A stretch of DNA of 64,000 nt from positions 62,001 to 126,000 of the forward strand of contig JAJDTU010000001.1 of the NCBI GenBank assembly GCA_022826965.1, given 5' to 3'. The stretch's first letter is position 1. Every line of letters begins with the position of its first letter. This DNA is from Dehalococcoidia bacterium (GTDB lineage Bacteria; Chloroflexota; Dehalococcoidia; Bin125). A program made the position numbers and the translations under genes. Below the pieces are notes generated by a model. That model was not told where the DNA came from. It ran no database searches and saw only the letters and a list, made by a program, of their open reading frames with translations. Of this stretch, positions 47,929 to 56,556 are shown piece after piece.

Positions 47929-48029
47929 ACCTCCCCCTCTAGGGGAGGTGTCACAGAGTGACGGAGGGGGCGCGCCCTGTCGGACTGGCCCCCTCAGCCG
48001 CTCCGCGGAAGCTCCCCTAGAAGGGGAGC
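47929..48029. repeat. Intergenic palindromic repeat, copy B (five hairpins)
   Basis: Between the substrate-binding and OppB genes. Consecutive stems: ACCTCCCC/GGGGAGGT (47929-47949), GTCAC-AGA-GTGAC (47950-47962), GAGGGGGC/GCCCCCTC (47964-47995), CCGC/GCGG, and GCTCCCC-TAGAA-GGGGAGC (about 48011-48029). Its left part is homologous to copy A. In a transporter operon such a stem array could stabilise the binding-protein mRNA relative to the permeases; that is inference. Confidence 0.85.
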
Positions 48030-48039
48030 GCTGCTGTCG

Positions 48040-49878
48040 CTAGACCTCGTTGCTCCACAGCCAGCGGCTCTGCCACTTGCCTTCGCCGTTGAACAGCGTC
48101 TCTTCGGCGTTCTGGATGGCATTGCGCACGCCGGTGAAGTTGACGCCGTAGAGCATGGTGTAGAAGTGGCCCTCACCGACGATGATGTCATTGATCCGCG
48201 CGTAGTACTCGCGCCGCTCTTCGACATCAAACGTGGCGCGCGCCGCCGATACCAGTCCGTCTAGCTCGGGGTGAATCGGGCTGGCCGTGTCTTGCGGAGC
48301 GGTCGGGTTGTAGACGCCGGACTCGGTGTAGGCCAAGGACGCGATCCAGTCGGGCTCCGGGTAGCGGCTCCAACCGGTGATGGTCATGTGGTACTCGCCA
48401 TTCTCGAAGAAGGCGGGGATGAACTGGACCAACTCCAGCGGCTCGAAGATCACGTCGATCCCGAGCACTTCCTTGATCTGCTGCGCGTAAATCTGGCAGG
48501 CGTCGATCTTGACCTGGTTGACGTAGGTCGTCAGCTTCAGGCCGCCGTCGGCGTTGATCGCCTCAACGTCGACCCCGGACTGAGCGAGCAGTTCCTTGGC
48601 CCGTTCGCGGCGGTCGGCGATGTTCGGGTAGGCGACCTGTGGGTTGCCCGGCACCTCGCTGTACGCCAACGTGCCGTTCGGCCACTGACCACCAAGCGCC
48701 TGGATCATCAGGTTGTTGTGCACCGAGTCGTTCACGGCCTCGGGGTGCACGGCGTGCATGATCGCGAGGCGCAGGTTCATGTTCTCCAGCGGCGACTTCT
48801 TCGAGTTGAAGACCAGGATCTCCGAGACGAAGGCGCCTTCCATCTTCACGATCCGCCAGTCGGGGTGCTCCTCAACCTGGGGATTGAACTGCGGCTCGGG
48901 GATGAACATCGTGTCGAGGTCGCCCGACAGGCCGGTGGCGATTAGGGTCGAGTTCTCCGTGATGATGTCGTAGCGCATCTCCTCGAAGTACGGCAGCTGG
49001 CTGCCGGTCGCCGAGCCCGGCTCGGGTCCGCGCATCCAGTGGTTTGGGTTGCGCACGCCCAGCACGTGCGATTGGTCGACCCATTCGTCGAACATGTACG
49101 GCCCGGTACCGACCGGGTTGAGACCGTACTCATCGCCCAACTCGTCCGCCGTCGGTACGTGAATCATCGCGCCGGCCCGGTCGCCGAGCAGGTGCATCAC
49201 CGCCGCGGACGGTTCGGAGAGCATGTACGTGGCCGTCGTCGCGTCCGGTGTCTCCACCGTGTGCACGACTTCAAAGTTCGCCTTTGGCGTCGAGGCCGGG
49301 TGGCTGGTCACGCGCTCCAGGTTGAGCCTGACGTCCTCTGAGCTGAACGGCTCGCCGTTGTGGTAGCTCACGCCGTCGCGGAGGGTGAAAATGATGGTCG
49401 TGTTGTCGGGGAATTCCCAGTTCTCAGCCAACGAGATGTCGCCGCGCTGCACGTTCTCGCTGTCGTGCATGACGAGGTAGTCATGGAACGGCTGGAAGAA
49501 GTACGCGTCGGTGCCCGACGTACCCGTGTGTGGGTCGAGCGACGTCGTGTTCAGATGTACGCCGGCGTTCCATTGCGGCGCGAGGGCGGGGCCAGCGGCC
49601 TGGGCGACGGCCGCCTGCTGCTGTTGCTGTTGTGGCTGCTCGGCCGGGGCTGCCTGCTGCTCCTGCTGCTGAGCCTCCTGCTCGGCCATCGCCTGCTGCT
49701 GCTCCTGCTGTTGCTGCTGCACCTGCGCCGCGGCCGGCTGCGCGTCGTCATCATCGTCGCCGCAGCCGACGAGTGCGAGACCGGCCGCACCGACGCCGGC
49801 CCGAGCTGAGGCTCGCAAGAGCGACCGCCTCGACATCTTGTTGCGGCGCATGCGCTGCCAATAGTTGCGGGTTGACAT
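48040..49878 (-). CDS. Peptide ABC transporter substrate-binding lipoprotein (SBP family 5), Tat type
   Basis: 612 residues. Twin-arginine signal (SRRSLLRA, about 16-23) and lipobox LVGC, then an Asp run, then about 55 residues composed largely of Gln, Ala and Glu. The SBP family 5 domain follows (NTTSLDPHTGTSGTDAYFFQP; GVSYHNGEPFSSEDVRLNLERV; NPVGTGPYMFDEWV). It would capture peptides or similar ligands and deliver them to the two downstream permeases. Confidence 0.93.
   Translation of the reverse strand: MSTRNYWQRMRRNKMSRRSLLRASARAGVGAAGLALVGCGDDDDDAQPAAAQVQQQQQEQQQAMAEQEAQQQEQQAAPAEQPQQQQQQAAVAQAAGPALAPQWNAGVHLNTTSLDPHTGTSGTDAYFFQPFHDYLVMHDSENVQRGDISLAENWEFPDNTTIIFTLRDGVSYHNGEPFSSEDVRLNLERVTSHPASTPKANFEVVHTVETPDATTATYMLSEPSAAVMHLLGDRAGAMIHVPTADELGDEYGLNPVGTGPYMFDEWVDQSHVLGVRNPNHWMRGPEPGSATGSQLPYFEEMRYDIITENSTLIATGLSGDLDTMFIPEPQFNPQVEEHPDWRIVKMEGAFVSEILVFNSKKSPLENMNLRLAIMHAVHPEAVNDSVHNNLMIQALGGQWPNGTLAYSEVPGNPQVAYPNIADRRERAKELLAQSGVDVEAINADGGLKLTTYVNQVKIDACQIYAQQIKEVLGIDVIFEPLELVQFIPAFFENGEYHMTITGWSRYPEPDWIASLAYTESGVYNPTAPQDTASPIHPELDGLVSAARATFDVEERREYYARINDIIVGEGHFYTMLYGVNFTGVRNAIQNAEETLFNGEGKWQSRWLWSNEV
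49614..49722. repeat. CTG/CAG-rich trinucleotide tract encoding a poly-Gln linker
   Basis: Interrupted CTG/TTG triplet runs on the plus strand (CAG/CAA on the coding strand), encoding the Gln-rich linker of the substrate-binding lipoprotein. CTG and TTG are mixed, so the tract is partly stabilised against slippage. A similar, shorter tract is in the lipoprotein gene at about 51.6-51.8 kb. Confidence 0.8.
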
Positions 49879-49961
49879 ACGGGAGATCCTTTCTGTCCGG
49901 GTCCTCCTGCCGGCGCATCCTCCGGCCGACAGGGCTCGCTCCGAGCGGACATACTTGATAG

Positions 49962-49982
49962 GCGTCAGGTTAGCACTGACGC
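49962..49982. promoter_or_regulatory. Inverted repeat upstream of peptide-binding protein gene
   Basis: Perfect 7-bp arms GCGTCAG and CTGACGC separated by 7 nt, about 85 bp upstream of the substrate-binding gene start. No T-run follows in either sense that would mark a terminator (the T-run lies on the wrong side for the minus strand). Possible operator; no regulator identified. Confidence 0.3.
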
Positions 49983-50055
49983 TGAAAAACGCTGCCTGGT
50001 CAGGCCGCCGACAATCCGCTCGCAGTGGTTGTCATACCGTGAACATGGCAGAGGT

Positions 50056-51864
50056 CTACTCGGTGGGCGCGGAGAAGACGATCGGTCCATCCGAGACGAG
50101 ATTGAGGCTCGCCAGTAGTTCGACCCGACCAGCATTGGTGACGAACTCGGCGTTCGTGACCTGGCTGACGAGCTCGCCGTCATCGCCCATCAGGGTGATG
50201 GTGACGGAGAAGTGATCGATCTGCTCGACGCTGACGTTCTCGGCCAGCAGCTCTGCCGTATCGGCCTTGAGCATCTCCACAATCAGGTCAAAATTCGGAT
50301 CTCCGGGCAGGAGGTATCCGCTCTCGATCACGAGTTCATAGACCGGCGGGCGGCCGCCCTCGGTCGTCCTCGTCACCCAGGAGATGCCCAACAGCGGACG
50401 CAACGGCTCGAGGCTGAAGCGGTCCGGCTCGCTGAGGAAGTCGTCGACCGTCTTGCCGGCGAATCCCAAGAGAGCGGGACTCGACGGTGCCCAGATCGGT
50501 TCCCCGTTCTCCTCGGAGTCGCTGACCCAGATGCCGTCCCGGTTCCAGAGCAGCCGGTAGGTGCTGCCGTCGTCGATGTTGACCGCCGTCTCAAACGCCC
50601 CCTGGCTCAGCGAGCCGCGCGAGGTCGTGGCGGCCAATCTCGACTCACCGTCGATCGTCGCCGTGGCCACGAATTGCAGGTGGAACTCGTCGGTGCTGGC
50701 TGCCCATTCCGAGGCCAGGTCGAGCAGCTGTCCGGCATCCAGCAGCGGCGGCGGATCCGACTGGCCGGAGGAGTAGCCGTCCGTGCCGTCATGGGCCGAC
50801 GCAGCGAACGCATCCACCAGCGAGCCGTCGACCAGTGGCTCGGGCGCCGGAAAGTCAATCGGCTCATTCCAGCTCGTCAGATGCGTCACCGTATTGATGT
50901 AGAACCGCGGCGCCGTATGGTCCCCGTCATCGTCGTCGGAGAAGCCGAAGGCGTCGGCCAGGGTCATTTCCGTCTCAACCAGCAGCGGCGCGCCGGTCTC
51001 CTGGCTGATCGTCAAGCGAAGGTGCATCGCCTCGATGCCCGCGTCGACCACCTCGATGCCCTGTTCCCGCAGCGCCATCGCTGCCGCCTCGTTCAGCGCC
51101 TCGACATCGATGTCACATTCGACGATCCAGGCAGATTCGCCGCCGTGCGAACCGCCCGTGGCTGAGCCTCCAACAGCGTCAACGCAGCCAAACGCCAGTC
51201 CCAGTTGCGCCGGGTCTGCAAGCTCGCTGGGATCGCCGCCGAGCATCCCGGTCAAGCCCTCGAGCACACCCTCCGCCTCGCTCGTCAGGTCAATCCAGCC
51301 CTCGGCCAATGGCATGGTCAGATAGACGGCGTCCTCGGTCATCAGGATGGCCATCACGAGCGCTACGTCCTCACCGTCCGCTTCCTCCGCTCCGCCGTCG
51401 CCGAACATTCCAAGCAGTTCCGTGGCGTCAAGCGTGGTCAGGATGGTGAGCGGCTCGAACTCGGCCGACACGGTCGCCAACAGCTGCGCCGCCAGGCCGG
51501 CCAGATTGAAGTCGGCCTCGACATCGAGCACGATCGATTCCAACCCCTCCGACCATGCGGTGAACGCGGCGTAGGCCTCTTCCAGGAGTGGATCGTCGAA
51601 GCGGGCGGCCTGTTCGGGTTGCGCCGCGGGTTCATCCTGCTGCGACTCCGCGGCGGACTGCTCTTCTTCCGCCTGCGCTTGCGTCGCCTGCTGCGGCTGG
51701 GCCGGCTGAGGCCGCGCTGCGCTCGCTTCTCGCTGCCGCTCCGCCTCCGCCTGAGGTTGCTGAGCCTGCTGCGCCTGCTGCTGTTCCTCGTCCCCGCCGC
51801 ATCCGGAAAGAACGAAGGCGAGCGCCGCCAGACCCGCCGCGAGACATAGCAACATCACGCGCAT
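50056..51864 (-). CDS. Large lipoprotein with two LppX/LolA-like halves
   Basis: 602 residues from the ATG with GGAGG 8 nt upstream. Signal peptide with lipobox LSGC, then about 75 residues rich in Gln, Ala, Glu and Pro. Two similar beta-rich domains follow (LLEEAYAAFTAWSEGLESIVL near 105; LLDLASEWAASTDEFHLQFVA near 400), each with curved strands resembling the LppX/LprG/LolA class that binds lipids or lipoproteins. Assignment rests on pattern, not motif. The same protein family character appears in the lipoprotein two genes downstream in position. Confidence 0.6.
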   Translation of the reverse strand: MRVMLLCLAAGLAALAFVLSGCGGDEEQQQAQQAQQPQAEAERQREASAARPQPAQPQQATQAQAEEEQSAAESQQDEPAAQPEQAARFDDPLLEEAYAAFTAWSEGLESIVLDVEADFNLAGLAAQLLATVSAEFEPLTILTTLDATELLGMFGDGGAEEADGEDVALVMAILMTEDAVYLTMPLAEGWIDLTSEAEGVLEGLTGMLGGDPSELADPAQLGLAFGCVDAVGGSATGGSHGGESAWIVECDIDVEALNEAAAMALREQGIEVVDAGIEAMHLRLTISQETGAPLLVETEMTLADAFGFSDDDDGDHTAPRFYINTVTHLTSWNEPIDFPAPEPLVDGSLVDAFAASAHDGTDGYSSGQSDPPPLLDAGQLLDLASEWAASTDEFHLQFVATATIDGESRLAATTSRGSLSQGAFETAVNIDDGSTYRLLWNRDGIWVSDSEENGEPIWAPSSPALLGFAGKTVDDFLSEPDRFSLEPLRPLLGISWVTRTTEGGRPPVYELVIESGYLLPGDPNFDLIVEMLKADTAELLAENVSVEQIDHFSVTITLMGDDGELVSQVTNAEFVTNAGRVELLASLNLVSDGPIVFSAPTE

Positions 51865-51939
51865 CAGCGAACCTCCAGTGATGAGATTCACTGTATCGCG
51901 CACCTTGGGTCGGAGCGCATCAGCGGCGACGGTTCCGCG

Positions 51940-52920
51940 TCAGGCCGGCGTGATCGCCAGGGCTCGGATTTCGCCGAATTCTCGGTCCAGCTTGGTCCAC
52001 GTGTCGCCGGCGTCTTCGCTCAGGTAGACGTAGCCGTAGAGCGTGGCCGCCGCGATCGTGTCGGGCGCATCGGGATGGCTGGCCAGCCAGTAGACCACCG
52101 ACTTGGGCGCAACGGGCAGTTCGCAGCGCGCCCAGGTCTTGCCGCCGTCGGTCGTGCGCTGGATCGCGCCCGTCGTTCCCGGGATCCCGTCGCCGCTGGC
52201 CACGAACATCGTGTTCGGATCGTCGTGCTTGACAATCATCGCGCGGCAGTACGAGCGCGCGGTCCGTTCGGTCACCGGGGGAAACTCATGCTGGAGCCAG
52301 GATTCGCCTTCATCGTCCGAGCGGGCGATCCCGTAAGGGCTGGTCGCGAACGTGGCGGCCCCCTCGGGCGCGGTCGAGCGGCCCATGCAGTGGATGTCGG
52401 CCTGGAACGTCTCGGGCCCCAGCGGGTTGCCTCGCACCCAGGTATCGCCGCCGTCGATCGACTTGTGCACGCCGTCCACTTCGACGCCCGCATAGATGCG
52501 CTGCGAGTTGAGCGGATCGATCACCACCACCGTCGTGCGAGGAATTCCCACCGGGCACTCCTCGACAATGTCGACCGGCAGGTCGTCCCACGAATGCCCG
52601 CCGTCGCGCGAGCGGCGCACGCCGGGCCGGCCGCCGGCGAAGATGGTGTTGCTGTCCAACGGGTCAATGGCGAGCGACCAAGTCTGCCGGTCGGCTTCGT
52701 AGCTGTCGACCACGTCCCAGGACGAGCCGTTGTTGTCCGAGAGCAGCAGCGCATCGTCGGCGCCGGCCATCAGCCGGTGCGGGTCGTCCGGGAAGACCAC
52801 CAACGAGCGCACCGACTGCTCGCCGACTTCCCGGCCCTTCTGCCAGATGCCGCCGCCGTCGGGCGAGCGCCAAAGTCCCTGTCCAATCGTGCCGACGTGA
52901 ATGGTGATGTGGTCCGACAT
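51940..52920 (-). CDS. BNR/sialidase-like beta-propeller protein
   Basis: 326 residues, no signal peptide from the ATG at 52920. Repeated blades with Asp-box-type motifs S-x-D-x-G-x-x-W: SPDGGGIWQ, SDNNGSSWD, SRDGGHSWD, SIDGGDTWV, SDDEGESWL, TTDGGKTWA, SEDAGDTWT. Seven such motifs fit a closed propeller. Glycosidase catalytic residues are not apparent; many relatives are photosynthesis-factor or binding propellers. Lies between two lipoprotein genes on the same strand. Confidence 0.88.
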   Translation of the reverse strand: MSDHITIHVGTIGQGLWRSPDGGGIWQKGREVGEQSVRSLVVFPDDPHRLMAGADDALLLSDNNGSSWDVVDSYEADRQTWSLAIDPLDSNTIFAGGRPGVRRSRDGGHSWDDLPVDIVEECPVGIPRTTVVVIDPLNSQRIYAGVEVDGVHKSIDGGDTWVRGNPLGPETFQADIHCMGRSTAPEGAATFATSPYGIARSDDEGESWLQHEFPPVTERTARSYCRAMIVKHDDPNTMFVASGDGIPGTTGAIQRTTDGGKTWARCELPVAPKSVVYWLASHPDAPDTIAAATLYGYVYLSEDAGDTWTKLDREFGEIRALAITPA

Positions 52921-52984
52921 GCTGTGCCTCTTCCGTTCATCGATGCGCGCAGGGTAAGCGTTTCGCACTGCAGGCAGATGCCCG

Positions 52985-53818
52985 TCAGTTACGGAGCACC
53001 CCGCGCAGGTCCGGAAACTCGATCGGCACATTGAAGCTGACCAGTTCCGTCTGCCAGCGAATGTCCGACCGGGCGCCTTCCTGCGAGAGCGTGATGGCGA
53101 TGTCCAGCATCAACAACGCGCCGCTGCCCCGCTGGATCGCAGCCTGCAGTGCCACGAGGTAGCCAACCTCAGCCGCCTCAATCAGTTCTTCCAACTGCGC
53201 GGTGGCGCCGGGCGCCTGACCGAATAGCGTCGCCATGATCGACTTGACCAGCTCCCGCCCAGCCGCACGTTCCTCCGGATCCTCGATCCCTGCGTGGGCC
53301 CGGCAGCGAATGGTCCAGGCAGGCTGATCTCGCCATGGCTCCAGGCTGGCTTCTCCGTACGACCGCTCCGCGCACTCGAGCCAGCCTTCCAGCACGGTGT
53401 CGTCGGTGATGATCGGCGTGCCCAGCATCGAGCGCAGTTCTTGTTCCAGCGCGATGCTCTGCGAGTCGTCGCCCTCGCCAACGTGTCGCCAGAAGCTGAA
53501 ATCCCAGATGAACTCCTCATCCTCGACCCGAAGCTGTTGAAAACTCTCTCGCTCGCCCTCCGCATCCGCGTCGCCCAGGTAGAGGATCGTCCAGACCGAC
53601 TCGGGATCCTTGCGGTACCGTGCTTCGCCCTCAAAATCGAAATCGCCCGTCGGCCGCTCTCCGACGCCGATAGCGGTGGTTGAGTACTCAGCCGTCTCAA
53701 ACTCCTCCGCCCAGCGCTTGAACGCGTCGCCCGCCTGTCGGTGCAGCGGCTTATCCGCATCGGATCCGCAGGCGGCGATCAGTGCTGCGAAGAGAACCAG
53801 GACAACGAGCAGTCGCAT
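52985..53818 (-). CDS. Uncharacterised lipoprotein
   Basis: 277 residues. Short signal peptide and lipobox (LIAAC). The mature part begins with a helix (DAFKRWAEEFETAEY) followed by strands (GDFDFEGEARYRKD; SVWTILYLGD), a pattern like the halves of the larger lipoprotein nearby. I do not recognise a named family. Confidence 0.7.
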   Translation of the reverse strand: MRLLVVLVLFAALIAACGSDADKPLHRQAGDAFKRWAEEFETAEYSTTAIGVGERPTGDFDFEGEARYRKDPESVWTILYLGDADAEGERESFQQLRVEDEEFIWDFSFWRHVGEGDDSQSIALEQELRSMLGTPIITDDTVLEGWLECAERSYGEASLEPWRDQPAWTIRCRAHAGIEDPEERAAGRELVKSIMATLFGQAPGATAQLEELIEAAEVGYLVALQAAIQRGSGALLMLDIAITLSQEGARSDIRWQTELVSFNVPIEFPDLRGVLRN

Positions 53819-53850
53819 CCGACGACCCCTCCATCAACGCAGGCTAAATC

Positions 53851-53893
53851 CCCTCTTCCCGTCCGAGAGAACCAGGGTGAGGGATCTCCCAAG
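53851..53893. repeat. Short GC-rich intergenic palindrome
   Basis: CCCCTCTTCCC followed by GAGAGAACCAGGGTGAGGG, an imperfect inverted repeat in the 96-bp gap after the carboxyltransferase gene. It differs in sequence from copies A and B of the repeat family and resembles a second type of dispersed GC-rich intergenic palindrome. No T-run. Confidence 0.4.
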
Positions 53894-53914
53894 GCGTTGG
53901 TGCGGCGGAGTTCT

Positions 53915-55477
53915 CTACGGCATGTACGGGTACGGGCACGGACCCAGCTGCGTCTTGAGGATCGCCTGGGCATCCTCGACGAAATCGCACAGTAGCGGGC
54001 GGGTGTCAGCTGGGTCGATGATGTCCTGGCCGGTTGCCTCGGCCGTGCGGAACGGCGAGGCCAGATCGCGCAGCCGATCCTCGATCTCCTCGCGCTTCGC
54101 TTCCGGATCGTCGGCCGTATCAATCTCCCGGCGGTAGGCGGCCATGGCGCCGCCCTCGATGTGCATCGAGCCCCAGCGGCCCGAGGGCCAGGCCCAGCGC
54201 TGGAACATGCCGGTGGGGCGGTGCTGACACTGGCCGGCGACGCCGAAGATGCGGCCCATCACGACCGTCGCCCAGGGCATCTGCGACTGGCAGGTCGCTA
54301 TCACCAGCCGAGCACCGGCTCGTTCGATGCCGAGCTTCTCCGACTCGATCCCGACCATGAAGCCGGGCTCGTCGGCAAAGGAGATCATCGGCAGATGGAA
54401 CATGTCGCAGAGCTGGATCAGGCGGATCACCTTGCTGCCGCCCTTGACATCGGTCGAGCCGCCCTCGTGCATCGGGTTGTTGGCTATCACGCCGACCGGA
54501 TAGCCGTTGATCCGGGCCAATCCCGTGATTCGCGAGCGGCCATAGAACGGCGCGATCTCGAAGAACGAGCCCTGATCGACGCACCAGTTGATTGCTCGGT
54601 GCCCGTCGTAGGCCCTCCGTCGGTCGCGCGGCACCAGCCGGCGTAACCGTTCCTCGCGCCGGAACGGGTCGTCCGTCGGTTCGACCCGCTCCGGCATCTC
54701 GTAGACGCTCTGCGGCAGGTAGCTGAGGAACTGGCGAATCTGACGGAAGGCGTCTTCCTCATCCTCGGCCAGGTTGTCGACCGAACCCGACTGGTAGACG
54801 TGGATCCGCTCGTCGCCGAGGTCCTCCTTGGTCACGTCGTAGCCGAGCGCGGCCTTGACCACCGGCGGCCCGCCCGGGAAGAGCTGCGAGATGCCCTTGA
54901 CCATGATCGTGAAGTGGGCCATGCAGGCATTCACCGCCGGCAGCCCCGCGACCGAACCCATCACCGCTGAGACCACAGGCACCACACGCAGCAGATCGGT
55001 GTCGAACGTTGACCACATGTTGCCGTCCGGCAGGTAGGTCCGTCCCAGCGTCTCGAAGCCGCGCACCGACCCGCCTGCCGCATCCAGCATCCGTACGTAG
55101 GGCACGCGCCACTCGAGCGCGCGCTGGTTGGAACGCTTCTCGGACCCCAACCCATCCGACCCGTCGCCGCCGCCCGATCCGCCGCGAACCGTGAAGTCGC
55201 CGGCCGAGACCACCGCCTTGCGTCCGTTGATCTTGCCGAACCCCTCGATCGCGCCCTTCGGCGTGAAGCCGACCAATTCGCCGTCCTCGTCATAGTGAGG
55301 TCGTCCGACCAGCGACATGAACTCGGTCAGCGTGCCCGGATCCAGCAACCCGTCGATCCGCTCGTTGACCAGCAGCTTCCCCCGCCGCCGCTGCCGAGCC
55401 ACCCCCTCCGGCCCACCCCGCCCCTTGGCCAGCTCCTTCCGCTTCGCAATCTCGGCAATCTCTTGTTCCCACGTCAT
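53915..55477 (-). CDS. Biotin-dependent acyl-CoA carboxylase, carboxyltransferase subunit
   Basis: 520 residues, propionyl-CoA carboxylase beta/MMDA type. Two crotonase-like halves: N-half with RGKLLVNERIDGLLDPGT, KINGRKAVVSAGDFTVRGGS, C-half with ARINGYPVGVIANNP, DVKGGSKVIRLIQLCDMF, ISFADEPGFMVG and MAAYRREIDTADDPEAKREE. Transfers CO2 from carboxybiotin to an acyl-CoA. The biotin carboxylase/BCCP gene is not in the window, so substrate is open. Confidence 0.93.
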   Translation of the reverse strand: MTWEQEIAEIAKRKELAKGRGGPEGVARQRRRGKLLVNERIDGLLDPGTLTEFMSLVGRPHYDEDGELVGFTPKGAIEGFGKINGRKAVVSAGDFTVRGGSGGGDGSDGLGSEKRSNQRALEWRVPYVRMLDAAGGSVRGFETLGRTYLPDGNMWSTFDTDLLRVVPVVSAVMGSVAGLPAVNACMAHFTIMVKGISQLFPGGPPVVKAALGYDVTKEDLGDERIHVYQSGSVDNLAEDEEDAFRQIRQFLSYLPQSVYEMPERVEPTDDPFRREERLRRLVPRDRRRAYDGHRAINWCVDQGSFFEIAPFYGRSRITGLARINGYPVGVIANNPMHEGGSTDVKGGSKVIRLIQLCDMFHLPMISFADEPGFMVGIESEKLGIERAGARLVIATCQSQMPWATVVMGRIFGVAGQCQHRPTGMFQRWAWPSGRWGSMHIEGGAMAAYRREIDTADDPEAKREEIEDRLRDLASPFRTAEATGQDIIDPADTRPLLCDFVEDAQAILKTQLGPCPYPYMP

Positions 55478-55832
55478 CAGCGCGCTCCCTGCTCATGGTG
55501 ATGAGCGCAGGGTACGCTGCCAAACCGAGAACCTCAGCGAAGCGGGTAGGGTAGGGCGAGCGCGAAGGGCGGATCTAGGCCCCTGCCCCTCGCGCTAGGG
55601 CGGCGGTCGTGCGAACCCTTGGGAACGGCCGTCGCCCGCCCTGGAGCGCACGACCTAGGCCTGTCATGCGCTCAGCTCTCATTGTAACCGTCCTCACTTG
55701 AGCGGGGGGCTCCGCTGAACTCCCTGCTTACCCTCGTGGGCACGGAATGAACGGGGGCGGCGAAGAGACCTGATCAGGCTCATCGAAGCCGATGCGCGCA
55801 GCCCTCGCCTGAAACAACCAGGACCGCACAAC
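55478..55832. other. Divergent 355-bp intergenic region with dense inverted repeats
   Basis: No gene seen. Within 55559-55661: AGCGCGAAGGGC/GCCCCTCGCGCT (11 of 12 paired), AGGGCGG/CCGCCCT (55597-55603, 55636-55642), and GTCGTGCG/CGCACGAC (55606-55613, 55647-55654). The last two interlock in pseudoknot order. Two near-identical direct copies of GA(T/C)CTAGGCC flank the block (55572-55581, 55652-55661). Could be a structured RNA, a regulatory binding region, or remnant of a mobile palindrome. Confidence 0.6.
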
Positions 55833-56480
55833 ATGTCCTCGGCCAGCAGCCAAAAGCGAGCGGTGTGTGTCGGCCTCTTCCTGACGGCAGCGGCTCTCTG
55901 CCTCTCCGTCACGGTTGGATGTCGAACAACGCAAGATCAGTCCGACAATCTGCAGCAGTCCAACCAACCGAACTTGGACAACCTGCCAGTGTTAGCTAAA
56001 GACGAACATTATGGGCCCGGCTATGAGTACATCACCGAGGAACTGAACGGCTCGGGCCACCGCACCGTCTTAACCATCTACGGAAGAACGAACGATTCGG
56101 AGTTTGAGCATGCGTATCTGAGATTCATTTGCGATTCGAGGGCGGGCACGTCGGCAGCCATTGCGCACCTGTCGGCGTTTCGTCAAAACGGTGAGAGCGC
56201 CTTCGTGTCCGGAGCCGGTCATTCTTCAGAAGGTCAAGCGAAAGTGAGGGTTAGGTTTGAGCCGGAAGGCAATCCTGGTTGGCAGCAGTGGGGGTTCGAG
56301 GAGGTCGAAAGCGGATTCGTGACATGGAACGCGTGGAACCTCATGCATGAGGCGAAGCGCTTCGCAAAGATACGGATTCAGATCCCCGTGGCGGGTCGCA
56401 TCATCGAGGCGGTCTTCTACCCGCACTCAGCTCTTCGAACGAAGATTCAGCCCAATCTCGACTGGTGCGGTCAGTTTTGA
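55833..56480 (+). CDS. Uncharacterised lipoprotein, lower GC than neighbours
   Basis: 215 residues. Signal peptide with lipobox (VTVGC, Cys30), a Gln/Asn-rich stretch, then a mostly beta domain with HRTVLTIYGRTNDSE, YLRFICDSRAG, KIRIQIPVAGRI and a Cys near the C-terminus (LDWCGQF). The codon use is visibly less GC-rich than the surrounding genes, which suggests recent acquisition. Family not recognised. Confidence 0.7.
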   Translation: MSSASSQKRAVCVGLFLTAAALCLSVTVGCRTTQDQSDNLQQSNQPNLDNLPVLAKDEHYGPGYEYITEELNGSGHRTVLTIYGRTNDSEFEHAYLRFICDSRAGTSAAIAHLSAFRQNGESAFVSGAGHSSEGQAKVRVRFEPEGNPGWQQWGFEEVESGFVTWNAWNLMHEAKRFAKIRIQIPVAGRIIEAVFYPHSALRTKIQPNLDWCGQF

Positions 56481-56556
56481 CACGTCCACCCAAAGCAAGA
56501 TTGAGTTGCGACACACTATCCGGAAGGGCCTTACGGCGAATGGATTCTTGGTTGCA

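Noticed and set aside
49614-49722. Possible CRISPR or tandem-repeat array
   Set aside because: The repeat is an interrupted CTG/TTG triplet tract encoding poly-Gln; there are no spacers or cas genes.
55500-55700. tRNA, tmRNA or SRP RNA in the repeat-rich intergenic region
   Set aside because: No T-loop consensus, CCA end or SRP core was seen; the stems do not form a cloverleaf.
56347-56556. N-terminal extension of the P450
   Set aside because: Overlaps the upstream lipoprotein gene and lacks P450 features; the ATG at 56557 starts the family-like sequence.
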